From assembly GCA_905205195.1 (NCBI GenBank), contig CAJLCS010000002.1, positions 1-58,982 on the forward strand: a DNA stretch of 58,982 bases, given 5' to 3'. This stretch comes from an uncultured Eubacteriales bacterium. GTDB taxonomy: Bacteria; Bacillota; Clostridia; Oscillospirales; Oscillospiraceae. Position numbers and translations under genes: made by a program. Position 1 is the stretch's first letter. Each line of letters opens with the position of its first letter. Shown one piece after another: positions 16,757-25,333 of the stretch. Under the pieces are notes generated by a model that was not told where the DNA came from, did no database searches, and saw only the letters and a program-made list of their open reading frames with translations.

Positions 16757-17593
16757 ATGCTTGCAACTCTGAACGACATTCTGCCCCGGGCGCAGAAGGA
16801 GCGCTACGCGGTGGGCCTGTTCAACGCCATCGACACGGATATGCTGGAGGCGGAAATCTCCGCCGCGGAGGAGCTGGGCGCGCCCATCATCATCGGCACC
16901 GCCGAGGTTTTGCTGCCCTACGGCGAGCTGAAGCTGATTTCCCCGTCTATGGTCGCCGCTGCGGCCCGGGCCAGGGTGCCGGTGGTCATCCATTACGACC
17001 ACGGCCTGACCTTCGGGCGGTGCATGGAGGCATTGCAGTTGGGCTTTACCAGCATCATGTTCGACGGCTCCGCCGGGGATTATGAGAAAAATCTGGCCGA
17101 CACCGCCGAGGTGGTCCGGATTGCCCATGCCTTCGGCGCCAGCGTGGAGGGCGAAATCGGCCACGTCGGCCAGGCGGCCAGCGACGACGGCCTGCTGACC
17201 GATATGTACACCACCCCGGAGGAAGCGGTGGCCTTTGTGCAGGCCACCGGCGTGGACGCGCTGGCGGTGGCCATCGGCAGCGCCCACGGCGTGTACAAGA
17301 CGAAGCCCCGGCTGGACATCGGCCGCCTGACGCAGATTCGCAGCGCCCTGGATACGCCGCTGGTGCTCCACGGCGGCTCCGGCCTGTCCGACGAGGATTT
17401 CCGCAATTCCATCGCCGCCGGTATCGCTAAGGTCAATATTTTCACGGACCTGTGCCTGGCGGGCACCGCCGCCATGAAGCGTGGAATCGAGGAAGGCAAG
17501 GACTATCTGGACATCCGGACGGCGCGGGTGGACGCCATCCGGGCGGAGGTCAAAAAGAAGATGGAGCTGTTCGGCTGCGCCGGGCGGTATTAA
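16757..17593 (+). CDS. Class II ketose-(bis)phosphate aldolase
   Basis: A 278-residue zinc aldolase of the fructose-/tagatose-bisphosphate family, starting at an ATG after AAGGAGG. Marks are Asp81-His82 in HYDHG, EGEIGHVG (131-138), the metal His177 in IGSAHGVY, His205 in LHGGSGL, and KVNIFTD. It cleaves a ketose phosphate into dihydroxyacetone phosphate and an aldehyde. Between a PfkB kinase and a lyxose isomerase, it could split a ketose 1-phosphate or 1,6-bisphosphate made from the isomerase product. The family name cannot distinguish fructose, tagatose or pentulose phosphates. Confidence 0.88.
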   Translation: MLATLNDILPRAQKERYAVGLFNAIDTDMLEAEISAAEELGAPIIIGTAEVLLPYGELKLISPSMVAAAARARVPVVIHYDHGLTFGRCMEALQLGFTSIMFDGSAGDYEKNLADTAEVVRIAHAFGASVEGEIGHVGQAASDDGLLTDMYTTPEEAVAFVQATGVDALAVAIGSAHGVYKTKPRLDIGRLTQIRSALDTPLVLHGGSGLSDEDFRNSIAAGIAKVNIFTDLCLAGTAAMKRGIEEGKDYLDIRTARVDAIRAEVKKKMELFGCAGRY

Positions 17594-17605
17594 GGAGGGG
17601 CATTC

Positions 17606-18292
17606 ATGAAGCGTTCCGAAATCAACAAGGCGCTGCGGGAGCTGGAGGCCATGTGCAAAACCTACCGGTTTTCTCTGCCACCCTTCTGCGGCTTCACGCC
17701 GGAGCAGTGGAAAACCGCCGGACATGAGTACGACGAGGTCCGGGACTGTATGCTGGGCTGGGACATTACGGATTTCGGTCTGGGGGATTTCGATCACTGC
17801 GGCTTCTCCCTGATTACCCTGCGGAACGGCTGCCGCACCCGGGAGAAGCAGTACCCCAAGGTCTACGCGGAAAAGCTGCTGTACCTGAAAGAGGGCCAGC
17901 GGGCCGCCAACCACTTCCACTGGTTCAAAACGGAGGATATCATCAACCGGGGCGGCGGAAACGTGGTGATCCGGGTGTACAATTCCCTGCCGGACGAGTC
18001 CGTTGATGACAAGTCCGACGTCACCGTCCACTGCGACGGCCTGTGCCGCACCGTCCCCGCCGGAACCCAGATCCGTCTGCGCCCCGGCGAAAGCATCTGG
18101 ATCACCCAGCGGATGTACCACGATTTTGAAGTGGAGCCGGGCACCGGCCCGGTGCTGCTGGGCGAGGTGAGCCAGTGCAACGACGACAACGCGGACAACC
18201 GCTTCAATCCGCCGGTGGGCCGCTTCCCCGAAATCGAGGAAGACGAGCCGCCCTACCGGCTGCTGTGCAACGAGTACCCCGCCGCACTCTGA
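17606..18292 (+). CDS. D-lyxose (D-mannose) isomerase, cupin type
   Basis: A 228-residue cupin isomerase that interconverts D-lyxose and D-xylulose and, in characterised members, also D-mannose and D-fructose. The metal-binding cupin motif is visible as HFHWFKTEDIINRGGG (His103, His105, Glu110), with a fourth ligand probably in MYHDFE. The length is usual for the family. It is the last gene of the operon and ends before a strong bidirectional terminator. With the kinase and aldolase it makes a self-contained path from an aldose to DHAP. The divergent neighbouring GH92 mannosidase makes mannose a plausible physiological substrate. Confidence 0.85.
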   Translation: MKRSEINKALRELEAMCKTYRFSLPPFCGFTPEQWKTAGHEYDEVRDCMLGWDITDFGLGDFDHCGFSLITLRNGCRTREKQYPKVYAEKLLYLKEGQRAANHFHWFKTEDIINRGGGNVVIRVYNSLPDESVDDKSDVTVHCDGLCRTVPAGTQIRLRPGESIWITQRMYHDFEVEPGTGPVLLGEVSQCNDDNADNRFNPPVGRFPEIEEDEPPYRLLCNEYPAAL

Positions 18293-18314
18293 CCCGGCCT
18301 ACTCTTTACAGTCA

Positions 18315-18378
18315 AAAACGCCCCCCGATGCAGTCCCGAACCGTTCCGTTCGGGTGCCTGCGCCGGGGGGCGCGTTTT
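18315..18378. terminator. Bidirectional terminator between isomerase and GH36 genes
   Basis: AAAACGCCCCCCG (18315-18327) pairs with CGGGGGGCGCGTTTT (18364-18378) with one bulge; an inner hairpin CCCGAAC/GTTCGGG lies between. A- and T-runs on the two sides serve the two convergent operons. Confidence 0.85.
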
Positions 18379-18383
18379 GCTTG

Positions 18384-20351
18384 TCAGGTGTGGGTGTAGA
18401 AAAACAGCTTGGCGGTGCGGGGCTGGGGCAGCTCCAGCGTCAGCCCACGGCTTTCCAGCTCGGCGCCGGTGCAGGTGACGGATGCTCCGGTGTCGGCGTC
18501 CGTCAGGGTGTACACCGCGTCACGGACGATACCGCCCAGCCGGAACTCGGCCTGCCGGTAGGGGGCGTCCTCCCGGCGGAAAACCTGAATCATGCCGTCC
18601 TTCTGCTCCGGCCGGTCGAACTGGGCGGCGCACCAGACGTCGGTCTGGTCGGAGTACCGGGTCAGCGGGTAGAAATCTCCGGAGAAATAGGGCCGGACCT
18701 TCTTGTATTCCGCCAGATATTGCTGCAGGAACGCCGCCTTTTCCGGCGTGTCGGCAAAAGGCTCCCGGGCGGAGAAGGAGAAATTGGTGGCCAGTGCGGC
18801 GGCGTAGGCGCTTCGCATCCGGTAGCCGTCGTAGATTCGTCCGCAGCCGGTGCCGGAGTAGGGCATCCAGGCGTTGAAGTTCAGATTGTGGCACTGGGCC
18901 GCGTAATCGTCGAAATTGGCCGGGCATTGCAGGTCGCTGCGCCACAGGGGGATACTGCGCCGCAGCAGCTCGATGTCGATCCGCCGCCCGCCGGAGGCGC
19001 AGTTGTCGATGAGCAGATGGGGGAACCGGGCCAGCAGCGCGTCCCACAGCCGGTACAGGCCGGTGATGTGCTTGATTTCCGTGATGCCCCGGCGGTCGTA
19101 GCCGTCCCGCTTCCGCCAGTAGGGCAGGGGGGACATATTGAAGTCCTGCCGGTAGCCGTCGATTTCCAGCGTTTCGATCAGGCTGGAAATGGTCTCAAAG
19201 CACCAGCTCCAGGCCTCCGGGTTCCCCAGATTCAGCAGGAGGTTGTCCCCCGGCCCGTCCGTATCGAGGAAGTACTCCGGTTGGGCCTGCACAATGGGGG
19301 TGGAGCGGATGACGCGCTCCGGCTCCATCCACAGGAGAAATTTCATGCCCGCCTCGTGGATGGCCCTGGAGACGTCCCGCAGTCCGCCGGGGTGAATTTT
19401 GGGGCTGACCACCCACTCGCCGGTGTGCATCCCCCAGTCGCCTTCAAATTCGTCGGGGGTGGGCAGGGTGCTTTTGCCGTACCAGCCGGCGTCCATCCAG
19501 ACGTACTCAAAGGGAAATTTCTGCTCCCGGATGGTGCGGATCCGGTCCAGCACGTCGGCGGTGGGCATACCGCCCCAGACGTTGGCGCAGAGCGGCCCGT
19601 ATTCGTCCCGGCCGGGCTGGCCGATGAGGGAAAAATGGGCCTTGAGCAGCCGCCGCCAGCGGTTCCGGGCATTTGTCATGCCGCCGTCATAGGGCATCAG
19701 CACCACGGAGGAGGTACGGATTTTTTCTCCGGCCAGCAGACGGAAATGGGTATCCTCAATGCCGGTGCGGAGGGTGACGCTGTCGGCGTCCCGGGTAATG
19801 TCACAGTTCCACTGGCCGGTCCAGCCGATGGCCGCCAGAATACCGCAGTTTTCCTTCCGGATGTCAAAGAAGGGGGCCTGCTTCTCGCAGGAGCGGCCGC
19901 CGCTGGCGGCGTAGGACTTGGTTTCCCCGACGGTGATGTGATTGGGCCGGGCATTGCTGTCCATCAGGTCCACATCGCAGTAGAATTCGTCGGGCCGCCA
20001 GGTGGAGCCTTGGGGCGCGTCGATTTTGGTGGCGGTTTTGGGGTCCGGGGCATAGGCCACCCAGCCCTTCGGCTCCTCGTGGGCCATGGGCAGCGTCACG
20101 TCGCAGTCCCACAGCCGGGAAACGATGCCGGTGGGGGTGTCCGACGTGTTTTCCAGAATGTTGACCCATTCGTAGGCCCCGAACGCCGGGTATTTTTTGG
20201 CCCGGTTCGTCACCGTCAGCCCGTTTTCGAACCGGTAAACGGTGGTCAGCGTGTCGCCGTCCTGCCGCTGCTCCACGGTGTGGGGGCATTGCGCGGCGGG
20301 AATTCCGTCGTAAAGAAAGGAAAATCGCAGGTTTTCCGTCAGAAAATTCAT
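18384..20351 (-). CDS. GH36 alpha-galactosidase
   Basis: A 655-residue retaining alpha-galactosidase of clan GH-D. The N-terminal 240 residues are the beta-sandwich domain. The barrel shows FEYVWMDAGWYG (281-292), FLLWMEPERV (338-347), the nucleophile Asp403 in YRQDFN, DNCASGGRRID (449-459) and the acid/base Asp473 in LWRSD. No signal peptide. Its start overlaps the stop of the upstream beta-helix gene by 4 bases, so the two are translated together. It is one of several alpha-galactosidase-type enzymes within 41 kb. Confidence 0.88.
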   Translation of the reverse strand: MNFLTENLRFSFLYDGIPAAQCPHTVEQRQDGDTLTTVYRFENGLTVTNRAKKYPAFGAYEWVNILENTSDTPTGIVSRLWDCDVTLPMAHEEPKGWVAYAPDPKTATKIDAPQGSTWRPDEFYCDVDLMDSNARPNHITVGETKSYAASGGRSCEKQAPFFDIRKENCGILAAIGWTGQWNCDITRDADSVTLRTGIEDTHFRLLAGEKIRTSSVVLMPYDGGMTNARNRWRRLLKAHFSLIGQPGRDEYGPLCANVWGGMPTADVLDRIRTIREQKFPFEYVWMDAGWYGKSTLPTPDEFEGDWGMHTGEWVVSPKIHPGGLRDVSRAIHEAGMKFLLWMEPERVIRSTPIVQAQPEYFLDTDGPGDNLLLNLGNPEAWSWCFETISSLIETLEIDGYRQDFNMSPLPYWRKRDGYDRRGITEIKHITGLYRLWDALLARFPHLLIDNCASGGRRIDIELLRRSIPLWRSDLQCPANFDDYAAQCHNLNFNAWMPYSGTGCGRIYDGYRMRSAYAAALATNFSFSAREPFADTPEKAAFLQQYLAEYKKVRPYFSGDFYPLTRYSDQTDVWCAAQFDRPEQKDGMIQVFRREDAPYRQAEFRLGGIVRDAVYTLTDADTGASVTCTGAELESRGLTLELPQPRTAKLFFYTHT

Positions 20352-21793
20352 GTTTCTTCCTTCTTGTTTTCGTCCAGCCGCAGGACGCTGCCTGCGATAT
20401 GGGCGGCTTTTCCGATACAGGGCTGCGGCACGTCCGACGTGACGACATTTTGCAGCATGACGCAGCCGGTTTTTCCCTCCGTCAGGTCCAGCAGGCAGTC
20501 CAGATGCTCCGCATCCACCCGTTCCAGCGAAAGCAGGCCCAGATCGCCGTCCGGCAGCATCCGCAGCAGACGGCTGCCCCGGTTCGGGGCAAGAACGGAC
20601 ACGTCCCGCAGCGTCAGCCGGTCCACCCGGCCCCGCAGGACCAGATAGTCTGTGGCGGCGGCCTGCTGCTCGTCCTCCAGGACGGTCAGACCGTCCACCA
20701 GCATGGTCCGGATCCGCGGCACGGTCAGGAAGGGGTGGCGGATGTCATAATAGGGAAATCCGATCTGAAACAGGTTCCAATTGCACCGGGGGTGGTACCA
20801 ATGGATGTTCCGGAAGGTCAGACACTCAAAATCCCCGCCGATGCTGAACAGGAATCGGGGATGGATGCGGGTGTAATCGCTTTCCTCCTCCTGGTTTTCC
20901 GGCCGGAGATCAATGTTTTCGAAGGTGATATTGCCGAAATGGCCGTTGGTGGGCTGAATGAACCAGGGATTCAGGTAAAAGCCGTACAGCCGGTAGGTGC
21001 CGGTGACATTGCGGATGGTCACCCGGTCCAGCGTTCCGGCGTTTTTGGACAGGAGCCGGATGCCCTGCCAGGCGTGGTCCAGAAAAACGCCGTCAATCAG
21101 CACGTCGGTAATGGAGGAGACGCTGTCCCGCTCGTCGGGACCGATGTTCATGAAATCATCTTCGGTTTTTCCGCCCACATTCCGCATGGTCAGGAACTGA
21201 CCCGGCCCCCAGAAGTGAAAACCGTCCTGATTGCCGAAATCAATTTCGTGAACCAGATCAATGTAGGTGTTTTCAATGTTGACATGGGAAAAATTTCCCA
21301 CGGTGAAGGCAAAGGTCCTTTGATCCCGGACGGTTACATCGCGGACATTGAGATTTTCGATGCCGATGAATTCCATGGCCACGGTGTAGTGCAGGCAGCC
21401 GTCATTATCCGGCGTATCGGCGGTCATGGTTGGGTCGTCAGTACGGATATGGTGAGCCTGATGGAGACAGTTGTGGTTGTAGGTGCCGCCGATGAGCGTC
21501 ACATTCCGGGTTTTCCGTTCGCCATAGCTGAAAACGTCGTTGGCCAGCACCGCGCAGTCGGCATGATCGGCCAGAAAGAAGCCGCAGTCCTTGTTCAGGC
21601 ATTCGATGGTGGTGTTGGAATGGACCTTCAGGCCCCGCACCAGCGCGGCGCCGTCCATGATCAGCTTCAGGCTGCCCCATGAGGCGGCCTTGTCCAGCAG
21701 AGACTGGAGGATTTCCGTTTCGTCGGTGCCGCCGCCGGTCTGCACATTGCTGTCCAGCCTGGCATAATCACTTGCATAGAGAATTTTCTGCAT
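20348..21793 (-). CDS. Beta-helix protein, GH28 (polygalacturonase)-like
   Basis: A 481-residue right-handed beta-helix protein; start at the ATG at 21791-21793 with GGAGA upstream. The front resembles GH28/pectate lyase starts (ILQSLLDKA, GLKVHSNTTIECL). The helix has NQDGFHFWGP and TEDDFMNIGPDE at the positions where GH28 enzymes carry NTDG and DD(C/A)I motifs, so an acid pair is present but the motifs are degenerate. No signal peptide. Overlaps the GH36 start by 4 bases (ATGA). The likely role is cleavage of a linkage exposed by or before GH36; the substrate is unknown. Confidence 0.7.
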   Translation of the reverse strand: MQKILYASDYARLDSNVQTGGGTDETEILQSLLDKAASWGSLKLIMDGAALVRGLKVHSNTTIECLNKDCGFFLADHADCAVLANDVFSYGERKTRNVTLIGGTYNHNCLHQAHHIRTDDPTMTADTPDNDGCLHYTVAMEFIGIENLNVRDVTVRDQRTFAFTVGNFSHVNIENTYIDLVHEIDFGNQDGFHFWGPGQFLTMRNVGGKTEDDFMNIGPDERDSVSSITDVLIDGVFLDHAWQGIRLLSKNAGTLDRVTIRNVTGTYRLYGFYLNPWFIQPTNGHFGNITFENIDLRPENQEEESDYTRIHPRFLFSIGGDFECLTFRNIHWYHPRCNWNLFQIGFPYYDIRHPFLTVPRIRTMLVDGLTVLEDEQQAAATDYLVLRGRVDRLTLRDVSVLAPNRGSRLLRMLPDGDLGLLSLERVDAEHLDCLLDLTEGKTGCVMLQNVVTSDVPQPCIGKAAHIAGSVLRLDENKKEET

Positions 21794-21844
21794 GATGGGT
21801 CTCCTTTCCGCTGCGGGACGCAGACCCGCCCCGCCGTTTTTGCC

Positions 21845-21853
21845 AGTATAGCA
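21845..21853 (-). promoter_or_regulatory. Extended -10 box upstream of the beta-helix/GH36 operon
   Basis: On the minus strand TGCTATACT (-10 TATACT at 21845-21850 with TGC before it). The -35 region is poor, so transcription probably needs an activator, presumably the divergent AraC protein. Confidence 0.5.
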
Positions 21854-21920
21854 CAAAAAAGATAAGATTGCTATTGCCTTTTCACCACAAAATAGAATAT
21901 AATCACCTTGAGGTGATTCC

Positions 21921-22748
21921 ATGCCGAAACAGATTCAATGGTGCGCTTTCCCGCCTGCGGCGGCCTTCGAGCTGTCCGCCGTTCACCGCCGTCATAGCCG
22001 CGAACACCACTATTATCAGCTGCAAAGCCACTGCCACCAGCGGTGCGAAATTTATGTAAACCTTTCCGGCGAGGTTGCCTTCGCCGTGGAGGGCCGGGTG
22101 TATCCGATTTCCGCCGGGGACGTGGTGGTCACCCGGCCGCTGGAATATCACAACTGCATCTACCGGGGCGACGCCATCCACGAATATTACTGGATTCTGT
22201 TTTCCTGCAAGGGAAACGAATCCCTTCTGCCGTCCTTTTTCAGCCGCCCCATGGGGGAGGGCAACCGCATTCGCCTTCCCCAGGAGCAGCGGCAGGCCAT
22301 GCTGGCCCACTGCCGGGCGCTGGCGGAGGAAACGCTGACGCCTGCCGCCCAGGCGTCCCATTTCTGGGGCCTGATGGCGCTGCTGGAAACCGGCAGCACC
22401 GGAAACGGGGAAACCCAAAGCCGCCCGGCACCGCTGGAGCAGGCGCTGGCCTATCTGACGGACCATCTCAGCGGTCCGGTGTCCGTGGGGGAGTTGTCCC
22501 GGGCGGCCCACGTCAGCGTCAACACGCTGGAGCGGCTGTTCCGGCAGCATACCGGCATGACGCCCACGGCCTATGTGCAGAACCGGCGCCTGCAGGAGGC
22601 ACTGCGGCTGCTGGAGCAGGGGCACAACATCACGGAGACGGCCCTGGCGGCGGGCTTCTGCGACAGCTCCTATTTCATTCTGCAATTCAAGCGGAAATAC
22701 GGCATGACGCCCTACCGTTATTGCCGTTCCCTGCAAAAAGAACCGTAA
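21921..22748 (+). CDS. AraC-family regulator (glycan island 2)
   Basis: A 275-residue regulator. The N-terminal cupin part shows HHYYQLQSHCHQRCEIYVNL and EYHNCIYRGD. The C-terminal double helix-turn-helix begins near residue 175 (VSVGELSRAAHVSVNTLERL) and ends with the AraC signature (FCDSSYFILQFKRKYGMTP). The ATG at 21921 has GAGGTGATTCC upstream. It is divergent from the beta-helix/GH36 operon and most likely activates it. Confidence 0.9.
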   Translation: MPKQIQWCAFPPAAAFELSAVHRRHSREHHYYQLQSHCHQRCEIYVNLSGEVAFAVEGRVYPISAGDVVVTRPLEYHNCIYRGDAIHEYYWILFSCKGNESLLPSFFSRPMGEGNRIRLPQEQRQAMLAHCRALAEETLTPAAQASHFWGLMALLETGSTGNGETQSRPAPLEQALAYLTDHLSGPVSVGELSRAAHVSVNTLERLFRQHTGMTPTAYVQNRRLQEALRLLEQGHNITETALAAGFCDSSYFILQFKRKYGMTPYRYCRSLQKEP

Positions 22749-22782
22749 CACTGCGGCCTGCCGGATCCGGCGGGCCGCAGTG
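22749..22782. terminator. Terminator of the second AraC gene
   Basis: A 16-bp stem (22749-22764 with 22767-22782, one G-T pair) starts at the stop codon of the AraC gene. The loop is only two bases as drawn, so the top of the stem probably opens. No long T-run follows. Confidence 0.6.
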
Positions 22783-22783
22783 C

Positions 22784-23007
22784 GTATTACGGCTCCACCA
22801 CGATGATGGTGTGAATGTGGAGCTTTTCGATTTTCACATGAAGATAGGCGCCGTCGTAGGTGTAGTCGGCGGGCCGATGCTCCGGCTCCAGCATGACGGA
22901 CTTGGGCGCGGCATCGCACTTGACCGCCACGGTCAGGTCGTAAATCGGGGGAATCTCATCGGGGGCATTGCTGCAGCCGGAAAGCAATAAATTCGCCCCG
23001 GAATGTC
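22784..23007 (-). pseudogene. C-terminal remnant of a glycoside hydrolase
   Basis: The minus frame is open from about 23007 and reads SGANLLLSGCSNAPDEIPPI, then a beta-strand-rich end (SVMLEPEHRPADYTYDG, LHVKIEKLHIHTIIVVE) before a stop near 22787. This is the usual end of GH C-terminal beta-sandwich domains, for example in fucosidase- or galactosidase-like enzymes. There is no ATG and no ribosome-binding site, and the TTG start that gives MLSGC mimics a lipoprotein signal only by accident. The rest of the gene is missing, so a hydrolase was deleted here, between AraC and the DUF6259 gene. Confidence 0.5.
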
Positions 23008-23050
23008 AAAACAGTGAGGGAAAAGGTCAAAAGGCTCCGGGTTTGCCCGG

Positions 23051-25180
23051 TCAGGCCCGGACGATCAGGCAGGCGGACAGGGGCGGCACGGTGATCTCCG
23101 CCGTTCCCCCCGGCAGGGTGCTGCCGCAGTCCGGCGTTTCGTACAGGGTGCAGTCGCCCTCCGGCAGGCGGACCCGGCAGGTCACCGGCTCCCAGGTGTA
23201 GTTGGCCAGAATCTGCCCCAGGGTGCCGTCCTCGGCCAGCCAGGCGGAGGTATGGACGGCGGGCAGCTTCAGCACGGAACCGTCATTGCGGACCAGATCC
23301 ATTTCCTTGCAGGAAACCGGGGCCGGAAGCACCATGCGTCCGGTGTGCAGATATTTGGCGGCGCTGCCCTGACGCCACAGGTTCAGATTCCGCACCAGCG
23401 TCACAATGCTCTCCTGATCCGGTTGATCGTTCATGTCCCGCTGGCCCCAGCTCCAGTTGAAGCCGCCGTCCTGATTGAGGATCACCGTCATCATGTCACC
23501 GGCGACGAAGGAGTAGGTCAGCCGCTCCAGCGCGCTGAAGGGGGACTTGTCGTTCTGAATGTGCCCCACGCTGCACACCTGATTGCCCATAAAGTTGTTG
23601 ACATACTGGTGGTACAGGTAGGCATACAGCGGCACCGGGCGGCCGACCACATAGTTCAGGTTGAACCGGTTGTCGCTGAACAGCAGCTGGGGCAGGTAGG
23701 CCTCGGCAGCGGCGGATTCGCAGCCGAACAGCACAGAGCCGGTGCCTTCCTCCACGGTTTTCAGCAGCTTCTTCACGGCGTCCACCTGCCATTTGCCCGG
23801 CACCGGGGGATGGCCGTGCTTTTTGCTGTAGCAGAAGTAGGAGGTGCCGCCGTGATTCTGATCCAGCAGCTGGATATAGTCGATGCCGGCGGCGGTCATT
23901 TTCGCCACCTCGCTTTGCAGCGTCCGGACGGTAAAGTCCTGGGTGGGGCACAGATCATAGCCGGAGCGCTGGGCGGTACAGATGCGGCTGAGCGGCAGCG
24001 TCTGCTCCGGGGACAGGCACATCACGTCCTCCAGATGATTTTCGTTGAATTCTTTTGTTTTATTGTAGGCGGCAATCAGATTGCTCTGCTGGGTCCAGCC
24101 CATGCCGCTGCAATAGACACCCAGAATGTTGCCGCGCGCGTGCAGCATATCGGCAAAGGCCCGGAATTCTGCCTCGCCGCCGAAGGGGGGCCAGACGTAG
24201 GGCGGTGCCCAGGGGGCGGTGCCCTCCCAGTGCATCAGCAGCACCAGAATCTTGCTGCCGAAGGCCTTTTCCAGCCGCTCGATGTGGGGTATCACGTTGG
24301 TGTAGGGGTAGAGCTTGTTGGGGGCCATGTCGTCGGTGTCGTGGACGCCACGCACCGGGTAGGTCACCACCACCGGGGACTGGCCGTACCAGGCGGGAAG
24401 CTGCCGGTTTTCCAAGATCCTGGGCAGCGTTTTGGCGCCGTCCAGCCACACCCGGTACAGCTCTGCTGCCGTCTGCCAGGGGCCGGTGAAGAAATTCATC
24501 ACCATGGGGAAGGACATTTCGTACCTCTGGCCGAAGCGGGCACCGCAGAACTGCCGGAACTGGAGCAGAATGCCTCCTTCCACCCGGTAGAAGTCGATGC
24601 CTTTCAGGCAGTCGTCCGGGTCATGGGCCGCAAAGTACAGGCCACCCCGGTCGTTCCAGTAGGCCATGCACTGGCTTTCCACAATGGCGGGGTACATGCC
24701 CATCACGCCCAGGCTGGGGTACGTCGGCTCCAGATAGGGGAAATTCTTCTGCCGCAGGTCCAGATCGTCCACGATCACGCCTTCGTTGAAGCCCCAGAGG
24801 ATTTTTGCGTCGCCGCCCCGGTCCTTCAGCGCATCGGGCACCACGATCTGGGGAAAATTGACCCATTCGGCCACCCGGTTTTCCGGCACCTCCACGGCGA
24901 TGTGCCAGCGGATTTCGTCACCGGCCTCGGCGGAGACGGTGACGGTCAGGCCTTCCCGGCCGTATACCGCCGTAAAGCTCCCTTCGTCGGCGGCAGAGCG
25001 CAGCAACGTGAAGTCCCCGGTGTCAAAAATCTCCTGCCCGGCATCCTCATCCCGGGTGCTGAGACGGAAAACTGCGGTTTTTTTGGCGACAAACTCCTGC
25101 CCCCGGTCGGTCAGCGAATCAATGGCCCCGGCCTGTTCGTCAAATTGCAGCGTATAACGTTCATTCTGAAAGGTAAACAT
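23051..25180 (-). CDS. DUF6259-domain protein, putative glycoside hydrolase
   Basis: A 709-residue protein with an N-terminal beta domain and a large central barrel-like region. The segment WPPFGGEAEFRAFADMLHA, followed by GNILGVYCSGMGWTQQ, and the later FGCESAAAEAYLPQLL are what I associate with DUF6259 proteins, which occur in glycan-degradation loci and resemble clan GH-A/GH-D barrels. The catalytic residues and the substrate are not established. It has no signal peptide. The ATG at 25178-25180 has AGGAGG upstream, and a TGC-TATACT box at 25210-25215 precedes it. It is divergent from the third AraC gene. The family assignment is from memory of the pattern. Confidence 0.7.
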   Translation of the reverse strand: MFTFQNERYTLQFDEQAGAIDSLTDRGQEFVAKKTAVFRLSTRDEDAGQEIFDTGDFTLLRSAADEGSFTAVYGREGLTVTVSAEAGDEIRWHIAVEVPENRVAEWVNFPQIVVPDALKDRGGDAKILWGFNEGVIVDDLDLRQKNFPYLEPTYPSLGVMGMYPAIVESQCMAYWNDRGGLYFAAHDPDDCLKGIDFYRVEGGILLQFRQFCGARFGQRYEMSFPMVMNFFTGPWQTAAELYRVWLDGAKTLPRILENRQLPAWYGQSPVVVTYPVRGVHDTDDMAPNKLYPYTNVIPHIERLEKAFGSKILVLLMHWEGTAPWAPPYVWPPFGGEAEFRAFADMLHARGNILGVYCSGMGWTQQSNLIAAYNKTKEFNENHLEDVMCLSPEQTLPLSRICTAQRSGYDLCPTQDFTVRTLQSEVAKMTAAGIDYIQLLDQNHGGTSYFCYSKKHGHPPVPGKWQVDAVKKLLKTVEEGTGSVLFGCESAAAEAYLPQLLFSDNRFNLNYVVGRPVPLYAYLYHQYVNNFMGNQVCSVGHIQNDKSPFSALERLTYSFVAGDMMTVILNQDGGFNWSWGQRDMNDQPDQESIVTLVRNLNLWRQGSAAKYLHTGRMVLPAPVSCKEMDLVRNDGSVLKLPAVHTSAWLAEDGTLGQILANYTWEPVTCRVRLPEGDCTLYETPDCGSTLPGGTAEITVPPLSACLIVRA

Positions 25181-25209
25181 GGCGAAACCTCCTAAAGATC
25201 GGTGCTTTC

Positions 25210-25218
25210 AGTATAGCA
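25210..25218 (-). promoter_or_regulatory. Extended -10 box of the DUF6259 gene
   Basis: Minus strand TGCTATACT with TATACT at 25210-25215, preceded by GTGC as in the other island promoters. No good -35. Confidence 0.5.
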
Positions 25219-25301
25219 CGTTCCGCCGGAAAGAACTTGCGCTTTTTTTCGCAATGCCAGCATTTTTTTGCGGAATTCTGGAAAAACGGCCGGAGCTGTG
25301 C

Positions 25302-25307
25302 TATCAT
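25302..25307 (+). promoter_or_regulatory. -10 box of the third AraC gene
   Basis: TATCAT preceded by TGTGC (extended -10), 27 bases before the ATG at 25334. It mirrors the box of the first AraC gene. Confidence 0.5.
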
Positions 25308-25333
25308 AGAGCCGTAAGAAAGGGGGTGCGGCC

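Noticed and set aside
22787..22987. Small lipoprotein (MLSGC start)
   Set aside because: The start is TTG without a ribosome-binding site and there is no hydrophobic signal; the rest looks like the end of a glycosidase domain.
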